From the NCBI GenBank assembly GCA_022822625.1, contig JAJEAV010000016.1:1-36776 (forward strand): a stretch of DNA of 36,776 nt, given 5' to 3'. The notes below the pieces were generated by a model that was not told the origin of the DNA, did not search any database, and saw nothing but the letters and a program-made list of their open reading frames with translations. Shown here one piece after another: positions 1-8,748 of the stretch. Source of the DNA: Gammaproteobacteria bacterium. GTDB taxonomy: Bacteria > Pseudomonadota > Gammaproteobacteria > Arenicellales > Poriferihabitantaceae. Made by a program: the position numbers and the translations under genes. The first letter of the stretch is position 1. The number at the start of each line of letters is the position of its first letter.

Positions 1-1131
1 GGCGGCAGGTGCATACTTTACCACCAGTTGTCCCTGGTTGTCGTAGCGTGCCAGTTCCCGTGGTCCGTGATGGATCGACAGGGATTCGTCCGCATATTCC
101 AGCACCTTGACCTTGACGTAGTGGCAGCGGTATCGGTCTGCGGGAATCCGGAGTGTCAGGCCCTTGTACTGTACGCAGTTGTCCTGTCCGACCGTTCGTT
201 CCCGGTGTTCACACAGGATGTCGTCGAGTACCGCAAGATCCGGGCAGGGCACGAACGCACAGCCCGGTGCCCGGGGCGGTCGCATGAATTCGGCGTTGAA
301 GTTGGCCAGGTAGTCATTACGGAGGTAGGCATTGGCCTGTTCCATGTCGGTGATACCAGCCGCTGCGAGTTCCTTGACCAGGCGATCCTGGTGAGTCTGG
401 AAGGCACGTTCCGAACGTCCCCGGGCCTGTGGTGAATAGGCCGCGATCATCTCGACCCCGAGCTGCTTCATGGCGCGGCCGAACTGGGTGGGGTGCTTCC
501 TGTCGACCTTGCCTCCGGCCTCGGGCGTGTGCCAGTAATGACTGACCCGATCGGTATACAGGGAGCAGAACAGGCCTTTCGACTCGATGACCTCGCGCAC
601 TCCGCGCAGGGAACTACGGGTTCCCTCCTGTTCGCAGAAGAACATCGAGTAGTGCTCGTTGGTGGCATCGTCCATGGTCACGATCCGGTCCCAGACCTTG
701 CCGGGTACCCACTCGTGGGTACTGCCGTCCTGATGGATCATCATGCCCGGCAACGGCGATGCCTCCCGGCGCTTGCGGTGCCCGCCACGCCGGGACCCGC
801 GCTTCACTACACCGTGCGACTGCAGGGTGTTCTTCACCCAGGTGTAGCTCCGGGTCCCTTCGGAACGGCGGTACCAGGCGTGGTAGTGTCGCACGTTCCA
901 GCCCTCATAATTCCGACGGTACTGCTCGACCACCTGAATCACCTCATCCACCAGTGCCCTGAGATGGGACACCTCGTTCACCCTCCGGTCCAGCAACCCT
1001 TCGTAGCTCTCCTCCTCGTAACGGCATACGTAACGCCGAAAGGTGCGCGAACATACTCCCAGTATGGATACCGCCTCTTCCTGGGTCAGACGCCTGTCCG
1101 TCCAGTCTTCATGGGCCTCTTCAAATCTCAT
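1..1131 (-). mobile_element. DDE insertion-sequence transposase, ISNCY-like (C-terminus cut by window edge)
   Basis: An uninterrupted frame of 377 codons runs from an ATG at 1131 to base 1 without a stop, so the C-terminus lies outside the window. The N-terminus (MRFEEAHEDWTDRRLTQEEA, then SRTFRRYVCRYEEEG) is a helix-turn-helix for binding IS ends. The middle part holds an integrase-type DDE core: HQDGSTHEW gives the first Asp, LYTDRVSHYW the second, and ARGRSERAFQTHQDRL the Glu. This arrangement is typical of the ISNCY-like group of transposases with an rve core. GAGGAG about 9 nt before 1131 is a good ribosome-binding site; an in-frame ATG at 1167 is the alternative start. GC is visibly higher than in the genes that follow, as expected for a transferred element. 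The frame looks intact, so the copy may be active. The family name is from memory of the motif pattern. Confidence 0.85.
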
Positions 1132-1738
1132 CAGTCTGGTCTCCTCTAGCCATTTTGCCCGCTTCATGATCTCTCCAGAAAGTGGACAGTTTATGTGCTC
1201 GCAACAGTTGATGCGCAACCATGTCGTTATGCTAATATAGTTGGATTATGAATGCAGAAACCCAGATAGGACGCCGCTTGTTGCCGACCGGCATCCAGAC
1301 TAGGTTTTTATTGATTATCTTGCAGGTAGCCAAAGGTAGCAAAGGTAGCATTAGTGCGATATTTGACCCGCACCCATAAGACATTGCCGAAACCTTCAAA
1401 AAAGATTTGTTGGCATGACGGATATCTGCATTGGCTTAACAGGCCTTTTGCAAATGCAGTCTCAACTGCCGGGCATGGTGCGAAGCTTGCTCTCTGCTGA
1501 AGGTAAGCTCTGCTGAAGGTAAGGAGTTTTTGTTGAGTTTCAAGCGCGGCAATCCAGACTGGGATCTTTTGCCAATTCCTTATGTTCAGAAACTTCCGAC
1601 GATACAATGGAAAAGTACTAATGATAACAAGCGGGTCCCCAAACCCATATCAGATTTCCATGCCCGCTATTGGCGATGACTTGGGGTCGCTAGGGAGAGA
1701 ATTGCCGCGGGATACTCAATAGGGTAGGGACGGGTACT
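1132..1738. other. gene-free stretch between IS transposase and panB
   Basis: About 600 bases without a convincing gene. The first ~80 bases (to roughly 1215) should include the terminal repeat of the insertion sequence, but the other end is not in the window, so the boundary cannot be fixed. The remainder is AT-richer and holds short tandem repeats: the unit aaaggtagc occurs twice in a row near 1331-1349, and a perfect 16-bp tandem duplication sits at 1492-1523. A 99-codon minus-strand frame at 1308-1607 has no recognisable domain and is probably noise. The panB promoter should lie in the last 100 bases; I see no strong -35/-10 pair. Confidence 0.5.
1492..1523. repeat. perfect 16-bp tandem duplication
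   Basis: The unit ctctgctgaaggtaag occurs twice head-to-tail at 1492-1507 and 1508-1523 with no mismatch. Because 16 is not a multiple of three, it would shift any reading frame through it, which argues against a coding role. It looks like a replication-slippage product in non-coding DNA. Confidence 0.8.
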
Positions 1739-2530
1739 ATGTACACAATAGCAACATTAAATTCCATGAAAGTGAAGGGTGAGAAGATCGTTTGTGTCAC
1801 CGCATATGATTATTCGAGCGCCTATGCTGCGAGCGGGGCTGGAGTCGAACTGATTCTGGTTGGCGATTCCCTGGGGATGGTTATTCATGGTCATGACAGC
1901 AGTCTACCGGTTACCATTGGTGACATGGCCTATCACATGCGATGCGTCAAGTCAGGTAATCAGAAATCCTTCCTATTGGCGGACCTGCCATTTATGAGTT
2001 ACTACAGCGAATCCAAGAGTCTGGAGAATGCTGCAATCCTCATGCGTGAAGGTGCACAAGCCGTCAAGCTCGAAGGTGGGGCATGGCTCGCTGAATCCAC
2101 CCGATTGTTGACCGAAAGAGGCATACCCGTTTGTGCACACATGGGTCTGACTCCGCAGTCCGTGAATCACCTGGGCGGGTACAGAGTGCAGGGTCGCGAC
2201 CCCGCAAAACGTCAGGCGATTATCGATGAAGCATGTATACTGCAGGATGCCGGGGCTTCAATGATCCTGATCGAATGTGTCCCGGAGTCACTCGGAAAGG
2301 AGTTGACGCAAGCGCTTGACGTACCTGTAATCGGTATTGGCGCAGGCGCATCTACCGATGGCCAGATTCTTGTATGGCATGACTTACTGGGCTTTTATCC
2401 AGGCAAGAAGGCAAAATTCGTAAAGAATTTCCTTGTCGGAAACCGCGGAGGCATTCAAGGTGCGCTTGCTGAGTATGTCCGACAAGTCAAGTCGGGAGAA
2501 TTTCCGGACCAGGAGCACAGCTATGCCTGA
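1739..2530 (+). CDS. panB: 3-methyl-2-oxobutanoate hydroxymethyltransferase
   Basis: PanB transfers a hydroxymethyl group from 5,10-methylenetetrahydrofolate to 2-oxoisovalerate, giving ketopantoate, the first committed step to pantothenate and CoA. The 263-residue length equals the usual ~264. Family motifs are in place: TAYDYSSA near 21-28, metal-binding D43 in LVGDSLGM, D82 in LLADLPF and E112 in KLEGG, then HMGLTPQSVNHLGGY, the catalytic Glu in LIECVP (about 179), and VIGIGAGASTDGQILV. The ribosome-binding site is weak (gggacggg). PanC normally follows or precedes PanB; here the next 60 bases hold only a 25-codon open frame and then an oxygenase gene, so panB stands alone. A cytosolic, decameric enzyme is expected. 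Confidence 0.96.
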   Translation: MYTIATLNSMKVKGEKIVCVTAYDYSSAYAASGAGVELILVGDSLGMVIHGHDSSLPVTIGDMAYHMRCVKSGNQKSFLLADLPFMSYYSESKSLENAAILMREGAQAVKLEGGAWLAESTRLLTERGIPVCAHMGLTPQSVNHLGGYRVQGRDPAKRQAIIDEACILQDAGASMILIECVPESLGKELTQALDVPVIGIGAGASTDGQILVWHDLLGFYPGKKAKFVKNFLVGNRGGIQGALAEYVRQVKSGEFPDQEHSYA

Positions 2531-2592
2531 TACCGGAGCGGGGTACGCAAAGTTGTCTAATCCAGAAACACGATTGCAGGAAGTTTTGAGCA

Positions 2593-3288
2593 ATGGTTGA
2601 CCTTAAACGGGATGGGCTATTCCAGATGGCTCCGGTTACCTTGTTGAAAGCAAGGATGCCCGAGCACAAGAAAATCAATCCACAACTTCTCAGTTTGTTT
2701 CATCAATATCGTGACCAAAACCCACAAAAGACAATTGGTAGCTATGTCAGCCCCGACAATTTCGCGAAAGACCTTGATCATCCGGCACTCAATGCCCTGA
2801 GGGAGTTCATTGCCAGAAATGTCTTCAAAATTGCCCGACACCTCAATCAGGGCGTGTGGAAACGCTTCGGTGTGGAAAATGTTCGTATCGACTTGACAGG
2901 GCTCTGGTTTCAGATATGCAATGAATCCGTATTCCATGAAACACATGTGCACGGCAATTGTTCATGGTCAGGGGTTTACTATGTGCAGTCAGGAAATGCC
3001 AGTCGTGATGATAAGGATCGACTCGAAAACGGCATGTTGAACGGCGTGACCCGTTTCTATGGTCCTGACCTCGAGCACAGTGCAGGTGGTCATGGAGATT
3101 GGGGAAACGTATATCTCCACGATTATCAAGCCACCAGTTATCCGAACGATGGAACCCTGGTGGTGTTTCCATCACACCTCAAGCATATGGCCTTTCCATA
3201 CCGTGGCGAGATAGACCGAGTAATTGTTTCGTTTCACGCCCAGGTCAATGGTACCAAGGATATCGAATATAACTATGGCTTTGACTGA
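2593..3288 (+). CDS. putative 2OG-Fe(II) oxygenase (PF13759/TIGR02466-like)
   Basis: A 231-residue protein resembling the uncharacterised bacterial 2-oxoglutarate/Fe(II) dioxygenase family with the hallmark histidine-rich stretch before SGVYYV. Here HETHVHGNCSWSGVYYVQ covers residues 115-132, supplying H115, H118 and H120 as candidate iron ligands. A distal histidine sits in VFPSHLKHMAFP (H195 or H198), followed by an arginine in EIDRVIVSF that would bind the 2-oxoglutarate carboxylate. This is the order expected of a double-stranded beta-helix oxygenase. The substrate is unknown; relatives are often suggested to act on proteins or small metabolites. It lies 62 nt after panB on the same strand and may share its transcript, but no pantothenate role can be inferred. 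No signal peptide or membrane segment is seen. Confidence 0.75.
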   Translation: MVDLKRDGLFQMAPVTLLKARMPEHKKINPQLLSLFHQYRDQNPQKTIGSYVSPDNFAKDLDHPALNALREFIARNVFKIARHLNQGVWKRFGVENVRIDLTGLWFQICNESVFHETHVHGNCSWSGVYYVQSGNASRDDKDRLENGMLNGVTRFYGPDLEHSAGGHGDWGNVYLHDYQATSYPNDGTLVVFPSHLKHMAFPYRGEIDRVIVSFHAQVNGTKDIEYNYGFD

Positions 3289-3337
3289 TTGATCGACTGG
3301 ATGACATCGCTGGTTGGTCAAGCGGGTTTTTCGGTGC

Positions 3338-3359
3338 TTGGCCTACCGGACAAGGCCAA
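3338..3359. terminator. hairpin between convergent genes, possible terminator
   Basis: A perfect 7-bp stem, TTGGCCT / AGGCCAA with an 8-nt loop, lies between the convergent stop codons of the oxygenase gene and bamC. The trailing sequence (catgttttcg) has only a short T run, so a rho-independent terminator is plausible but weak. Confidence 0.35.
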
Positions 3360-3411
3360 CATGTTTTCGATCTTGTCGACACAATATCGTCTGTCAGTTT
3401 CGATTGATTAC

Positions 3412-4182
3412 TCAGGACGTCTTGCTCTGTCCATCCTTGAATAGCACTACAATCGCTTCCAGAAATTCCGCAATCTTTTCCGGATCGGACTCAAGTTCTA
3501 CCCATTCGAACTCGCTGATCTTCCTGCCGCGACTGATTTCTCTGCGCTCGATAGAACGATGGGATACATAAACCGCGGTCTTGTCTTCCCCCATTCTTGC
3601 AAAACGTAACCGATACCGATGCATCGCCTCGCCTCCACGAGTTAATGTATCCAGCACTGTCTTGGCCAGCCTCAGGGCTTCCGGCTCGTCTTCATCAGTA
3701 ACCCGGGAACTCCTGACCCACTCGGTTTCCATCAATCCCGCCTCCGGGTTGTGATTCACTAGATCAATACCGCTGATTGCCCAGTATTCAACAATTGATT
3801 CCCAGACCAGTTGCACATCAGAGTCGACTTCAAGCCACAGTCTGTCTCCTTCTCTTGCGATTCGTGCATCCTTGACCGGGGGCAACACCCTGAAAGTCTC
3901 AGGGTTATAGCGTGCAATCTCTTGTTTGACTGAATCGCTGGATGTATTCAGGATATTCTCTGGCAGAATCAGCGGTTGAACAGGGATCGGTTTGTAGAGC
4001 TCACCGCGCGGTCTGGATGATCGAATGTTGTTGAACAGGGAGCCAGCCGATGAATTGCTGTCAGGGTCGATTTTTTTCGGGTCTGAGCGCTGATTCTCTT
4101 TGCTCTTTTCCGCATTGCCACAGGAGGCTAATGCCAGTGAAACAAGAACACAGACGAGTATCTGGATGATTTTTGATTGCAT
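3412..4182 (-). CDS. bamC: outer membrane protein assembly factor BamC (lipoprotein)
   Basis: BamC is a lipoprotein of the BAM complex, which inserts beta-barrel proteins into the outer membrane. The chosen start gives a textbook lipoprotein signal: MQSKIIQIL, a hydrophobic run, and lipobox LASC with the acylated cysteine at residue 21. An open frame extends 30 codons upstream, but that would bury the signal. The linker contains ELYKPIPVQPLILPENI, resembling the conserved unstructured segment that contacts BamD. The following domain includes WLEVDSDVQLVWESIVEYW, then GLMETEW, as in NlpB/DapX. At 256 residues it is shorter than E. coli BamC (about 344) and seems to have only one full helix-grip domain. 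It is not next to dapA, its usual partner; instead it lies about 220 nt downstream of the attH-like gene on the same strand. Confidence 0.85.
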   Translation of the reverse strand: MQSKIIQILVCVLVSLALASCGNAEKSKENQRSDPKKIDPDSNSSAGSLFNNIRSSRPRGELYKPIPVQPLILPENILNTSSDSVKQEIARYNPETFRVLPPVKDARIAREGDRLWLEVDSDVQLVWESIVEYWAISGIDLVNHNPEAGLMETEWVRSSRVTDEDEPEALRLAKTVLDTLTRGGEAMHRYRLRFARMGEDKTAVYVSHRSIERREISRGRKISEFEWVELESDPEKIAEFLEAIVVLFKDGQSKTS

Positions 4183-4399
4183 GTTGGCGTAAAGAAACGG
4201 GTCCTGGGTTTTGGAATTGCCGCCGTTCATGAATAGGTCGGCTGAACGAGCAGAAGTGATTGGTTCGTACATGGATGCGTTCCGATGGATTTATTGTACT
4301 CTCACTTGCACAATCTGGTGAAAAATTTTGGCCCGTATTTATCCAGATTGCCTGTTTCAGCCCAAGACTGCATCCTACCTCTGTACCATGTTCAGTCGC

Positions 4400-5542
4400 T
4401 CAATTATATCCTGTCAGTTCCATGTATCCCCGGCCTGAAATTTCCTGACTACCAGACTGCCCACGTACCTCTACTGCACCTTCATAGTATCGGAACAGTA
4501 AATTCATTTCCTGATTGGGCATGAGACTATCAACCTCAAGGCCGATCATTTCCTGTGCAGATTCTAGACTCAGCTTCCACCCGATCGGATACTCGATTCC
4601 CGTTTCTGGGCTAGTCCAGCTTCTAGTCGGGATCATCTCAATCACGTCAAGCGGTATTTTTCCCTGCTTCGGGCCAATCAATACGGCATGGCGATAAGGA
4701 TTACCTTGTTCTTGTCGGATCTGAAAGGCCATGATCTTTTTACCATTACCCAGATGCAGGGCAAACCAGTCCCATCCGGTCTGACTGTCCTGAAGAAGTG
4801 TGCTTGACCACTCACGGTCCATCCAGGTTGTGCCAAGGACCTCAAACGTCTCCCCGTCAATTCGGATCTGCCCCGAAGTATCCATGTCCGGATACGAATA
4901 ATAATGAGAAGCAGATTTTCCCGTATGGCTCTTTCGGCTGTAACCGCTCTCGCCCTGAAGCACCGGTGCCGTTTTGCTCTTGACAGATAGATCAATCGAA
5001 AAACCATCGCCCCCAGCACTCAAATCAAGTACCAGCCGATCCGGATCAAGCGGTTCGGTCTCTGTCGCATGCCAATTGTGCAGCCATACCCGGAACGGTT
5101 GAATCTTCACGCCAGCGAGACCCAGCGACTGACGTGACATATCCTGCTCAAGGAAAAACCTTTCGGATTCAATATCACTGACCGCCAGATGTGCCATCCA
5201 CGTCTGATCGTTGTTCCATGCATTCTGAATCTCGGAGCGAGAAGCATTTGCAAACCGAAAAAACGTCAACTGATAACCAAATTCGCGACCCTCTTGCGAT
5301 TTCAGGTTGCCTGTAAAATACCACCACTCATGGCGAAAGTTCTCATGTGCGTCATGGTCCTCAGGAAACCGAATGATCTTGTCTGGGCTTGCATGATCAT
5401 AATCCTGACTGCCAGCGGAATCCGATAACACACCGGAGAGAAACCGGGTGGGTTCCTTTTCGGCATCCTGACTGTCCATTCGATTTGTCAGTATGAAGCC
5501 GATAGCCAGAAGACATATAACGCCCAAAACGACTCTACTCAT
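4400..5542 (-). CDS. AttH-like secreted lipocalin/CrtC-type protein (COG5621)
   Basis: About 380 residues from the start at 5542, which overlaps the permease stop by 8 nt. An N-terminal hydrophobic segment (VVLGVICLLAIGFIL) is a signal peptide or anchor. The body carries the AttH/CrtC N-terminal lipocalin-like signature: FRHEWWYFTGNL, FGYQLTFFRFA, WMAHLAVSD, and later GTTWMDREWSS and TGWDWFALHL. AttH belongs to the AttEFGH ABC system and is also called a predicted secreted hydrolase or carotenoid 1,2-hydratase-like protein. It probably acts in the periplasm, binding or handling a hydrophobic ligand delivered by the transporter. An upstream in-frame ATG at 5656 would add 38 Cys/Arg-rich residues lying inside the permease gene and is rejected. 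The ligand is unknown; confidence is high for the family and low for biochemical activity. Confidence 0.82.
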   Translation of the reverse strand: MSRVVLGVICLLAIGFILTNRMDSQDAEKEPTRFLSGVLSDSAGSQDYDHASPDKIIRFPEDHDAHENFRHEWWYFTGNLKSQEGREFGYQLTFFRFANASRSEIQNAWNNDQTWMAHLAVSDIESERFFLEQDMSRQSLGLAGVKIQPFRVWLHNWHATETEPLDPDRLVLDLSAGGDGFSIDLSVKSKTAPVLQGESGYSRKSHTGKSASHYYSYPDMDTSGQIRIDGETFEVLGTTWMDREWSSTLLQDSQTGWDWFALHLGNGKKIMAFQIRQEQGNPYRHAVLIGPKQGKIPLDVIEMIPTRSWTSPETGIEYPIGWKLSLESAQEMIGLEVDSLMPNQEMNLLFRYYEGAVEVRGQSGSQEISGRGYMELTGYN

Positions 5543-8081
5543 CGCGTAGTCCCGCTGTAATGGGTGTTCGCCACATGCGCATGGCCGGATATATTCCTGC
5601 CGCTGTAGCCGACAGGGTAGAGATGCCAACAGCCGCCAGAACCAGCATCGGGTCAATATGAGTCATCATGGTCCAGCCGAACGATCGGACATTGATCACT
5701 TCAATCAGGGACAGACACAGCATCAACCCAACCGGAATCGCAATCAGTCCTGCCAGAAAACCCGTAATTGAAGCCTCGGCGATAATCTGCATGGCGAGTT
5801 GAACTCGACTGAATCCAACAGCCTTGAGTTTTGCATTCAGTGAAGAACGTTCAAGCTGTAATGCAACTAATGAAAATATCATGCCGGTCATGGCAACCAG
5901 CACGGTTAGCCAGCGCAGAATGTCCGTGACTTCAAATGTCCGATCAAAGATATTGAGGATTTGTTCACGGAGTTCTCGATTGGACCGGATCAGCAATTGT
6001 TCTGGAGCAGCTTCTAGATTGCCGATTGCCTGCTTCATGTCCGAGAGAATGACTCCGGGATCAAGCATCATGCTGGCTGTAGTCGGACCCGAATTCGGGA
6101 AATATCGATCAAAGTTATTCCAGGATAAGGTTAGCAAGCCATGTTCGCTGGAATAGTCCAGATAAATGCCGATCACCTCAAAGGAAACCTCTCCCTGCGT
6201 AGTCGGCAATCGAATATCGTCACCAACCGATATGTCATGCCGGTTTGCAAAAGATTCTGTAATTAGGACAGTTCGTGACTGATTGAACCGATCCCAGAGG
6301 TCTGCTCCCGGCGGGGACAGGATCATGAAGCCATGAAATGAAGAAGGACTGATATCCATCGCCAATAGATCGTGTAAGCCAAGCTCGGATTGTATGGATA
6401 TTCGTGTACTGTATCCGGTGCTCTGAATGCCATCCACAGTGGCCACTTCAGCACGGAAGGATTCGGAAAAATAGGGTTCGCCCGGCATCGTACTCACCAC
6501 ATACAGATCCGAGCGCATATAATGGCTGATCCAGTTATCCACCGAGTAACGAAAGCTGTCAACCATCAATGCCACACCCAGGGAAGCACTGACTGCCAAA
6601 GACAGGGCAATGGCCGAAATTCCGGTTCGACTGAGATGTGAGCGAATATTGATTATTGCCGTTTTCGCAACCAGCCCCAGTGTGCCGCCGGCCAGCGGGC
6701 CGAGAAATCGACAGATATGGTAGATCAGCCAGGGCGTGCCTGCGGCAGGCCCCAGCACCAGTAGGAACAAGCCGGCAAAAGCGATAGCGAGAGACTGCCC
6801 GGAAAACATCAAGATCAGGGCACCCAGCCCAAAACAGCCGATTGCGACCGGAAGCATCTTGCGTGAGAGCATGAGGGCCTTGCCCTCTTCCAATGTACGT
6901 TTGGAGAGTGTCTGTACGGTGACGTGTCCTGCCTCCCGAATCGGAACTGCTCCGGCAATTGCCGTGCCCAGAAACCCCATTACTACGGATTTCAGAATTG
7001 TTTCAGTAGGCAACTCGAGAGTGCCGTGTGCCACATCAAAATATAGAATATTGATGGTGTCGGTCACCAATCCCAGCATCAGCGTAGACAACAGGTACCC
7101 CAGGCCAATGCCCATTGAAATACCAGACAAGGCGATGATGGAGAGTTCCGTACCAAGCATGCGGGCGATTTCATGATGGGTGTAGCCAATGGCTCTTAAC
7201 TGAGACAACAGATTGCGTCTGCGGGCGATCTGAAATACGGTCGAACTGTAAATCAGGAACATTGCAACCAGTAGAGTCAGATACCCAAGTGCCGCCAGAT
7301 TGGTCCGAAATGCACGGGTCATGTCCTTTTGGGCAGTATGGCGGGTTTGCAAATCAATCAGGCGTACCGAGTCCGGTAGAAGTATCTGAAGGGTGTGCGA
7401 ATCGACTTCGGAATCAAGTCTGAAATCAATCCGGGTGAGCAGGCCTACCCGGTTCAAAAACGCTTGTGCCCACATGATATCGGTAACCAGAAAACCTTCG
7501 GCATGCATGTCCGATTGGCCTGATTCGTCGAAAACTTCACCTGCTACCGTAAATTCCTGTTGACGGCCTCCATAGTAAAGGGTCAGGGTTGACCCAATTG
7601 GCCACGTTTCCGTATTCGGTACGTGAATCGGCCACGCTATCCCGATTTGTTCCGTGTATTTGTCGCCTAGCAAAGCGGATTCCCGAATCCGGTAATCACT
7701 GAGTGGGTCAATGCCCAGTAGTTGCCAGGCCTGGCCGTCCTCATGAACCTGAACCTCCGCCTGGACGATCGGTGCAGTATTTGGGAATCTCCCATCCAGC
7801 CTGATCGCGGCATAGATGTTCTCGTCCAGTCCTGTAGCATCGCCTACGACCTGATGTGTGGCCAGCCCCGAACTGAGTCGGTTGGCCCGTTCGAATTCAC
7901 TGAGGGCAGAATGGCTCGTGATATCGACCCCTACAATCGCGGCCACTCCAATAGTGACACTCAACACGGTCAGGAGCAACGGACCCGGAGATTTTTTCTG
8001 TTCCCTCAGGAAAATTTTCAGCAACGTAGCGGTTGCCGAATTCGATACCTCAAATTTACGAATCTTCGTGGAGCCTGCCAT
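5535..8081 (-). CDS. ABC transporter permease with two FtsX/MacB-type units
   Basis: An ~848-residue inner-membrane permease. After a cytosolic N-terminus comes TM1 (PLLLTVLSVTIGVAAIVGVDI), a long periplasmic domain, three TM helices (around YLTLLVAMFLIYSSTVFQIA and following), more TM helices, then a second unit of the same layout ending in TM helices near the C-terminus (MLVLAAVGISTLSATAAGIY). This doubled FtsX architecture is that of COG0577-type permeases working with LolD-like ATPases. In AttEFGH systems the two permease units may be separate AttF and AttG; here both appear to be on one chain. The start at 8081 lies 26 nt inside the ATPase gene and the stop overlaps attH, so the three genes are translationally coupled. 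MacB-like systems of this kind act as mechanotransmitters that extract lipids or lipoproteins rather than as channels. Confidence 0.85.
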   Translation of the reverse strand: MAGSTKIRKFEVSNSATATLLKIFLREQKKSPGPLLLTVLSVTIGVAAIVGVDITSHSALSEFERANRLSSGLATHQVVGDATGLDENIYAAIRLDGRFPNTAPIVQAEVQVHEDGQAWQLLGIDPLSDYRIRESALLGDKYTEQIGIAWPIHVPNTETWPIGSTLTLYYGGRQQEFTVAGEVFDESGQSDMHAEGFLVTDIMWAQAFLNRVGLLTRIDFRLDSEVDSHTLQILLPDSVRLIDLQTRHTAQKDMTRAFRTNLAALGYLTLLVAMFLIYSSTVFQIARRRNLLSQLRAIGYTHHEIARMLGTELSIIALSGISMGIGLGYLLSTLMLGLVTDTINILYFDVAHGTLELPTETILKSVVMGFLGTAIAGAVPIREAGHVTVQTLSKRTLEEGKALMLSRKMLPVAIGCFGLGALILMFSGQSLAIAFAGLFLLVLGPAAGTPWLIYHICRFLGPLAGGTLGLVAKTAIINIRSHLSRTGISAIALSLAVSASLGVALMVDSFRYSVDNWISHYMRSDLYVVSTMPGEPYFSESFRAEVATVDGIQSTGYSTRISIQSELGLHDLLAMDISPSSFHGFMILSPPGADLWDRFNQSRTVLITESFANRHDISVGDDIRLPTTQGEVSFEVIGIYLDYSSEHGLLTLSWNNFDRYFPNSGPTTASMMLDPGVILSDMKQAIGNLEAAPEQLLIRSNRELREQILNIFDRTFEVTDILRWLTVLVAMTGMIFSLVALQLERSSLNAKLKAVGFSRVQLAMQIIAEASITGFLAGLIAIPVGLMLCLSLIEVINVRSFGWTMMTHIDPMLVLAAVGISTLSATAAGIYPAMRMWRTPITAGLRDE

Positions 8082-8748
8082 TCTTGATCGTGCAATGCCG
8101 GTTGGCATATTCGGAAGCACTCTGGGAGTGGGTGGCCATGATCACACAACTGCCATCACTTGAAACCTGACGTATCAGGTCAAGCACTACATGGCCCTGG
8201 CAATCATCCAGATTTCCGGTTGGTTCATCGGCCAGAATTAACGATGGTTTGTGAATGGCCGCGCGAATTACCGCGACTCGTTGCTGCTCACCTCCTGAAA
8301 GCAAGTCGGGATAGGAATAGGCCTGATGCTCGAGACCGAAGCGTTCCAGCAACGGTAGAATCACCGAGTCATCCGATTTGAGAGAACAAAGCTCGAGGGG
8401 TAATCTTAGGTTTTCAATCACATTGAGGGTTGGTATCAAGTTGAAGAACTGGAAAACCAGGCCAATGTGTTTTCTTCGGAATAGAGTTCTTCCGGTTTCG
8501 TCCAGGGAAGTCAAATCCGTACCATTGATCACGATGCGACCCCGGTCGGGAATGTCAATCCCTCCAAGCATATGCAGAAACGTGGACTTTCCCGACCCAC
8601 TAGGTCCGGTAATGGCGACCAGGTCACCTGAATTTGCCGTGAAATCAACGTTATCCAGCACGGTACGGGGGGTATTGGCATCATCAAAAACCCGAGAGAT
8701 GCCGGCCATCGTGATTACGGAAGAATATTCTGGTCCTGACTGATTCAT
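8056..8748 (-). CDS. ABC transporter ATP-binding protein, LolD/MacB/AttE type
   Basis: A 230-residue nucleotide-binding subunit. Walker A GPSGSGKST is at residues 48-56, the Q-loop at LVFQFFNLIPTLNV, the signature LSGGEQQR at 150-157, Walker B with catalytic Glu in LILADEPTGNLD from 170, and the switch histidine in MATHS. FNLIPTLNVIEN is typical of the LolD/MacB/FtsE branch that partners FtsX-type permeases. It is first in the operon ATPase-permease-AttH and overlaps the permease start. It should dimerise at the inner membrane and drive the periplasmic movements of the permease. Length is standard. No alternative function is likely beyond the choice among LolD-like subfamilies. Confidence 0.93.
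   Translation of the reverse strand: MNQSGPEYSSVITMAGISRVFDDANTPRTVLDNVDFTANSGDLVAITGPSGSGKSTFLHMLGGIDIPDRGRIVINGTDLTSLDETGRTLFRRKHIGLVFQFFNLIPTLNVIENLRLPLELCSLKSDDSVILPLLERFGLEHQAYSYPDLLSGGEQQRVAVIRAAIHKPSLILADEPTGNLDDCQGHVVLDLIRQVSSDGSCVIMATHSQSASEYANRHCTIKNGRLHEDS

Noticed and set aside
493..1149. 218-codon plus-strand frame at the left end
   Set aside because: It lies opposite the transposase gene, whose minus-strand frame has the DDE motifs; the plus frame has no recognisable domain and is a shadow of it.
1308..1607. 99-codon minus-strand frame in the intergenic region
   Set aside because: It passes through a 16-bp tandem duplication and short repeats, has no domain and no ribosome-binding site; most likely chance.
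2524..2601. 25-codon frame between panB and the oxygenase as a panC remnant
   Set aside because: The peptide (MPDTGAGYAKLSNP...) has no similarity to the PanC N-terminus or its ATP-binding motifs.
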